Shown here piece after piece: positions 5,713 to 8,268 of a DNA stretch of 8,268 nucleotides (position 1 is its first letter; each line of letters opens with the position of its first letter). The notes below the pieces were generated by a model. That model had not been told where the DNA came from. It ran no database searches and worked only from the letters and a program-made list of their open reading frames with translations. Location: NCBI GenBank assembly GCA_913057765.1, contig CAJXPH010000118.1, forward strand, positions 1 through 8,268. Direction: 5' to 3'. Source of the stretch: an uncultured Campylobacteraceae bacterium. GTDB taxonomy: Bacteria > Campylobacterota > Campylobacteria > Campylobacterales > Arcobacteraceae. Both the position numbers and the translations under genes were made by a program.

Positions 5713-7356
5713 ATGAAAATTTTACTTCTAATTAGTTCATTTAATTCACTTTCACAAAGAGTTTATTGTGAGTTAAAAGAACTAAATCATGAAGTAAATA
5801 TCTGCCTTGGAAATGAAAAAAATTTAATAGAAGATATCAATGAAATAAACCCTGATATTATTTTTTGTCCATTTCTAAAAGAATATCTTCCTCCAGAAAT
5901 TTATGAAACTTACCAAACTTTTATTTTACATCCAGGAATAATTGGAGACAGAGGTCATCAATCTTTAGACCATGCTATAAATGAGCAGAAAAAAAAGTGG
6001 GGTGTAGTAATTTTAAAAGCAAATGAACAACTTGATGGTGGAGATATTTATGCCTCAAGTGAATTTGAAATGAGAACTGCGAGCAAAGGTTCTCTTTACA
6101 GAAATGAAGTTTGTGATGCTACTTCTACCGCCTTAAAAAATCTGCTAGAAAATTTACAGAATCCAAACTTTAAATCAATACCTCAAATACAAAATGATAT
6201 TCATAAAACTTTAACTCAAAATGATAGAAAAATTGATTGGGAAAAAGACGATACTAATACTATTATTAAAAAAATCAATATGAGTGATTCTTATCCTGGA
6301 GTAAAAGAAAACTTTTTAGGAATAGATTGTTTTATGTATGGAGCTTGTATTGAAGATAGTTTTAGAGGTGAACCCAAAGAACTGTTAGCAAAAAGAGATG
6401 GAGCAATTTGTATAGGAACAATTGATGGTAGTTTATGGATTAGTCATTTAAAAGAAAAAGATGGGTTTAAACTTCCTTCTACATATGTTCTAAAAAATAA
6501 GATTAAAGGTGTAAGAGAAAATCGAATACCATTGTTTTTAGAAAATCAAACAAATACTTTTCATGAAATATATGTAGAAAAAAAAGATGAAATCGCTTAT
6601 CTATATTTTGATTTTCATAATGGTGCGATGAACTCAGAACAAGCTATAAGACTTAAATATGCAGTTGAATATTTAAAAGAAGAGTGTAAAGTTTTGGTTT
6701 TAATGGGTGGTGAAGAATTTTTTTCAAATGGAATTCATTTAAATATTTTAGAAGATAGTAAGAAACAAGGCGAAGATGGTTGGAGTAATATTAATGCAAT
6801 GAATGATGTTGTCAAATCAATTTTATTTGCAGAAGATATTATAACTGTTGCTTCTTTTTCAAAAAATGCAGGTGCAGGTGGGGTATTTTTAGGTCTTGCT
6901 TGTGATTATTGTATTACAAGAGAGGGAGTTGTTTTTAATCCGCACTATAAAACAATGGGTTTAAGTGGTAGTGAGTATCATACTTTTAGTTTTTATAAAA
7001 GGGTAGATAATGATTTTGCCAATGAAGTTTTAACTAAATGTATACCTGTTGGAAGTACTAAAGCTAAAAGAATTGGAATGGTTGATGAAGTTTTTACAAA
7101 TGAAAGTTACCAAGAAAATTTAAAACAATTTTGCGAAGATTTAATTAGAGATGAAGAAATTTTTGAAGATTTTATTGATGATAAAAAAGATTTTATATTT
7201 GATAATGAAGAAAAAATTGAAAAATTAAAAGAAAAAGAACTTCAAAGAATGTATCCAGAATTTTGGGATGAAGATAGTTCTTTTCATAAACTTAGAAAAG
7301 AATTTATTTATAAAAAAGAACATAACGATAGTTTAAAAAGATTAAAGGAATTATAA
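5713..7356 (+). CDS. hypX: HypX/HoxX, CO-forming hydrogenase maturation protein
   Basis: HypX proteins of known structure and activity use formyl-tetrahydrofolate and coenzyme A to make formyl-CoA and release CO, which supplies the active-site CO ligand under oxic conditions. The 547-residue protein has the two-module architecture. The N-terminal formyltransferase-like part (about 1-280) has LHPGIIGDRGHQSLDHAI (72-89), LDGGDIYASSEF (107-118) and a linker with IDWEKDDTNT (174-183). The C-terminal enoyl-CoA-hydratase-like part (about 285-470) has GGEEFFSNGIHLN (332-344), NAGAGGVFLGLACDY (385-399) and NPHYKTMGLSGSEY (409-422). A charged helical tail follows. Length is normal for the family. The start lies 10 bp after hypE and lacks a clear Shine-Dalgarno, so coupling to hypE is likely. 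hypA follows after 1 bp. The product call is strong; activity in this organism is inferred. Confidence 0.95.
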   Translation: MKILLLISSFNSLSQRVYCELKELNHEVNICLGNEKNLIEDINEINPDIIFCPFLKEYLPPEIYETYQTFILHPGIIGDRGHQSLDHAINEQKKKWGVVILKANEQLDGGDIYASSEFEMRTASKGSLYRNEVCDATSTALKNLLENLQNPNFKSIPQIQNDIHKTLTQNDRKIDWEKDDTNTIIKKINMSDSYPGVKENFLGIDCFMYGACIEDSFRGEPKELLAKRDGAICIGTIDGSLWISHLKEKDGFKLPSTYVLKNKIKGVRENRIPLFLENQTNTFHEIYVEKKDEIAYLYFDFHNGAMNSEQAIRLKYAVEYLKEECKVLVLMGGEEFFSNGIHLNILEDSKKQGEDGWSNINAMNDVVKSILFAEDIITVASFSKNAGAGGVFLGLACDYCITREGVVFNPHYKTMGLSGSEYHTFSFYKRVDNDFANEVLTKCIPVGSTKAKRIGMVDEVFTNESYQENLKQFCEDLIRDEEIFEDFIDDKKDFIFDNEEKIEKLKEKELQRMYPEFWDEDSSFHKLRKEFIYKKEHNDSLKRLKEL

Positions 7357-7357
7357 A

Positions 7358-7699
7358 ATGCATGAATATAGTATTGTTCAGTCTTTACTTGAGAGTTGTG
7401 AAGAACATGCAAGAGTTAATGAATCTACAAATGTTACTAAAGTAATTGTAAAAATTGGAGTTTTATCTGGAGTTGAACCAGATTTATTGCAAACAGCATT
7501 TGATACTTTTAAAGAAAAAACAATCTGTGATAAAGCAGAATTTATTATTAATCGCCAAAAAGTAGTAATAGCATGTTTATCTTGTGATGAAGAATCAACA
7601 TTAGAGAAAAATGAATTTCTATGTCCTAAATGTCAATCAAATAAAGTAAAAGTGATAGATGGAGAGGAGATGTTCCTCATGAGCCTTGAAATGGAATAA
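7358..7699 (+). CDS. hypA: Hydrogenase nickel metallochaperone HypA
   Basis: HypA is a small zinc-structured protein that takes nickel, with HypB, into the hydrogenase large-subunit precursor. In some Campylobacterota it also serves urease. The 113-residue protein starts MHEYSIV, in which His2 is the essential nickel ligand. It has the zinc site CLSC (73-76) plus CPKC (89-92) and ends in GEEMFLMSLEME, as is typical. AAAGGA at the end of hypX, about 9 nt before the ATG, is a good ribosome site. The start follows the hypX stop by 1 bp. It is the last gene of the operon. No urease gene is in the window, so hydrogenase is the expected client. Confidence 0.97.
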   Translation: MHEYSIVQSLLESCEEHARVNESTNVTKVIVKIGVLSGVEPDLLQTAFDTFKEKTICDKAEFIINRQKVVIACLSCDEESTLEKNEFLCPKCQSNKVKVIDGEEMFLMSLEME

Positions 7700-7723
7700 T
7701 TAACCCTTAAAATAGGCGATATT

Positions 7724-7780
7724 AAGGTGAAAATACTAAAAATCATTAAAATTGTATAATTTATTCACTTTTGTTTGTGT
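7724..7780 (+). terminator. Weak candidate terminator after hypA
   Basis: AAGGTGAA (7724-7731) can pair with TTCACTTT (7764-7771), with one G-T pair, enclosing a smaller AAATT/AATTT hairpin (7749-7753 with 7758-7762). The T-rich TTTTGTTTGTGT follows from 7769. The large loop and AT-rich stem make it a poor textbook terminator, but it is the only structure with a T-rich 3' side between the operon and the convergent gene. A second stem, CCTTAA/TTAAGG (7705-7710 with 7722-7727), partly overlaps it and has no T-tract. Confidence 0.3.
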
Positions 7781-7786
7781 ATTATT

Positions 7787-8223
7787 CTACGAGTTCCATT
7801 CTAACCATTCATTTGATTCTAATTCTTTAAGAATTTTTTTTCTGTTTTCACTTAAAGATTGATAACCTAATGAAAATAATGATAACCCCATAAAGAAGCG
7901 AGATTTTTTATTATTATTCTTGTCTCGGATAAGCAGAGTTCCTCCATAATGTTTATGAACATAGAGAGAGGCTTTTAAATCTTTTTTTTGAATTTCATCT
8001 TTTTTCAATAAAAACCACATAACAACTACTTTATCTTCATAAACTAATAAGCTTTTAAATAAACAAAGACTTAAAATAAAACAAGTGATTATTAAAATTA
8101 TTAAAATTCCTATAAATTTAAGTACTAAATATTCACTCAAAAATAGTAATATTATTCCTAATGCTAAGGGAACAGTATTAGCTAAAATTGAAATTAATCT
8201 ACTCAAATTATTATATTTATATT
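7787..8223 (-). CDS. Small two-helix membrane protein, 5' end missing, function unknown
   Basis: I do not recognise the family. The frame stops with TAG at 7787 and stays open up to the adapter junction at 8223. A TTG at 8206 could open a 139-residue protein, but it has no ribosome site. The five codons before it (encoding YKYNN) are open and read like coding sequence, so the true start is probably beyond the window. Counted from the TTG, two adjacent hydrophobic helices lie near 6-25 and 27-50. A soluble part follows with alternating hydrophobic residues (VYEDKVVVMWFLLKKDEIQKKDL, about 55-77), GGTLLIRDK (88-96), and a Lys/Glu-rich helix near the C-terminus. Two helices followed by a beta-rich domain resemble bacterial PH-domain membrane proteins, but this is only a resemblance. 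It is convergent with the hyp operon. Confidence 0.7.
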
Positions 8224-8268
8224 CTGTCTCTTATACACATCTGACGCTGCCGACGAAGAGGATAGTGT
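8224..8268 (-). other. Nextera i5-side sequencing adapter (artificial sequence)
   Basis: Positions 8224-8242 are the reverse complement of the 19-bp Tn5 mosaic end. Positions 8243-8256 match the reverse complement of the Nextera read-1 primer portion (GACGCTGCCGACGA). Positions 8257-8264 (AGAGGATA) are the reverse complement of i5 index S503 (TATCCTCT). Positions 8265-8268 (GTGT) match the start of the reverse complement of P5. Native sequence ends at 8223. The order of the parts is exactly that of a Nextera library molecule. Confidence 0.98.

Noticed and set aside
5713..7356. Calling this gene methionyl-tRNA formyltransferase or enoyl-CoA hydratase.
   Set aside because: Both modules occur in one 547-residue protein with HoxX/HypX-specific motifs and a hyp operon context, so HypX explains all of it.
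7751..7760. TATAAT at about 7755-7760 as a promoter downstream of hypA.
   Set aside because: It points into the antisense strand of the convergent gene and no plus-strand gene follows in the window.
8204..8206. TTG as the true start of the minus-strand membrane protein.
   Set aside because: No ribosome binding site precedes it, and the frame upstream is open to the adapter junction, so the 5' end is probably missing.
29..8242. The 19-bp perfect inverted repeats at both ends (29-47 and 8224-8242) could be read as ends of a Tn5-like transposon carrying the hyp operon.
   Set aside because: They are the engineered mosaic ends of the Nextera kit, continuous with primer parts and index sequences, and no transposase gene is present.

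Overview
The window is AT-rich (about 30% GC by eye). It carries native DNA at 48-8223, flanked at both ends by Illumina Nextera library sequence that does not belong to the organism. The AT-richness, A/T-ending codons and a compact hyp operon led by a HypB with a CxxCGC motif suggest a Campylobacterota genome, most plausibly an Arcobacteraceae relative. This placement is inferred from composition, protein style and gene order; no marker gene is present.

Layout from left to right. Positions 1-47 are the i7-side adapter. Positions 48-1135 (minus) are a DUF808/YedI-type membrane protein, cut at its C-terminus by the adapter junction. Positions 1196-2341 (minus) are a 12-helix major facilitator superfamily transporter. 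Positions 2342-2496 form a divergent intergenic region with candidate promoters and several inverted repeats. Positions 2497-7699 (plus) form one tight operon hypB-hypC-hypD-hypE-hypX-hypA, with gaps of 1 to 10 bp. Positions 7700-7786 separate it from a convergent, 5'-truncated small membrane protein (7787-8223, minus). Positions 8224-8268 are the i5-side adapter. No stretch of native DNA longer than 155 bp lacks a gene, and I saw no tRNA, rRNA, CRISPR array or insertion sequence.

How the operon works (established knowledge of the families). HypE, together with HypF, makes the cyanide ligands of the [NiFe]-hydrogenase active site. HypC and HypD form the scaffold on which Fe(CN)2CO is assembled. 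HypX makes CO from a formyl-folate one-carbon unit, which suits hydrogenase maturation when oxygen is present. HypA and HypB then insert nickel. Every expected signature motif is visible and no gene is broken. Two points stand out: hypX lies between hypE and hypA, and hypF is not beside hypB but must be elsewhere. No hydrogenase structural gene, maturation protease or nickel transporter is in the window.

I did not find a convincing undescribed system. The points most worth following are the hypX placement, the divergent regulatory region, the helical insertion in the DUF808 protein, and the intact dual-index adapters at both ends.
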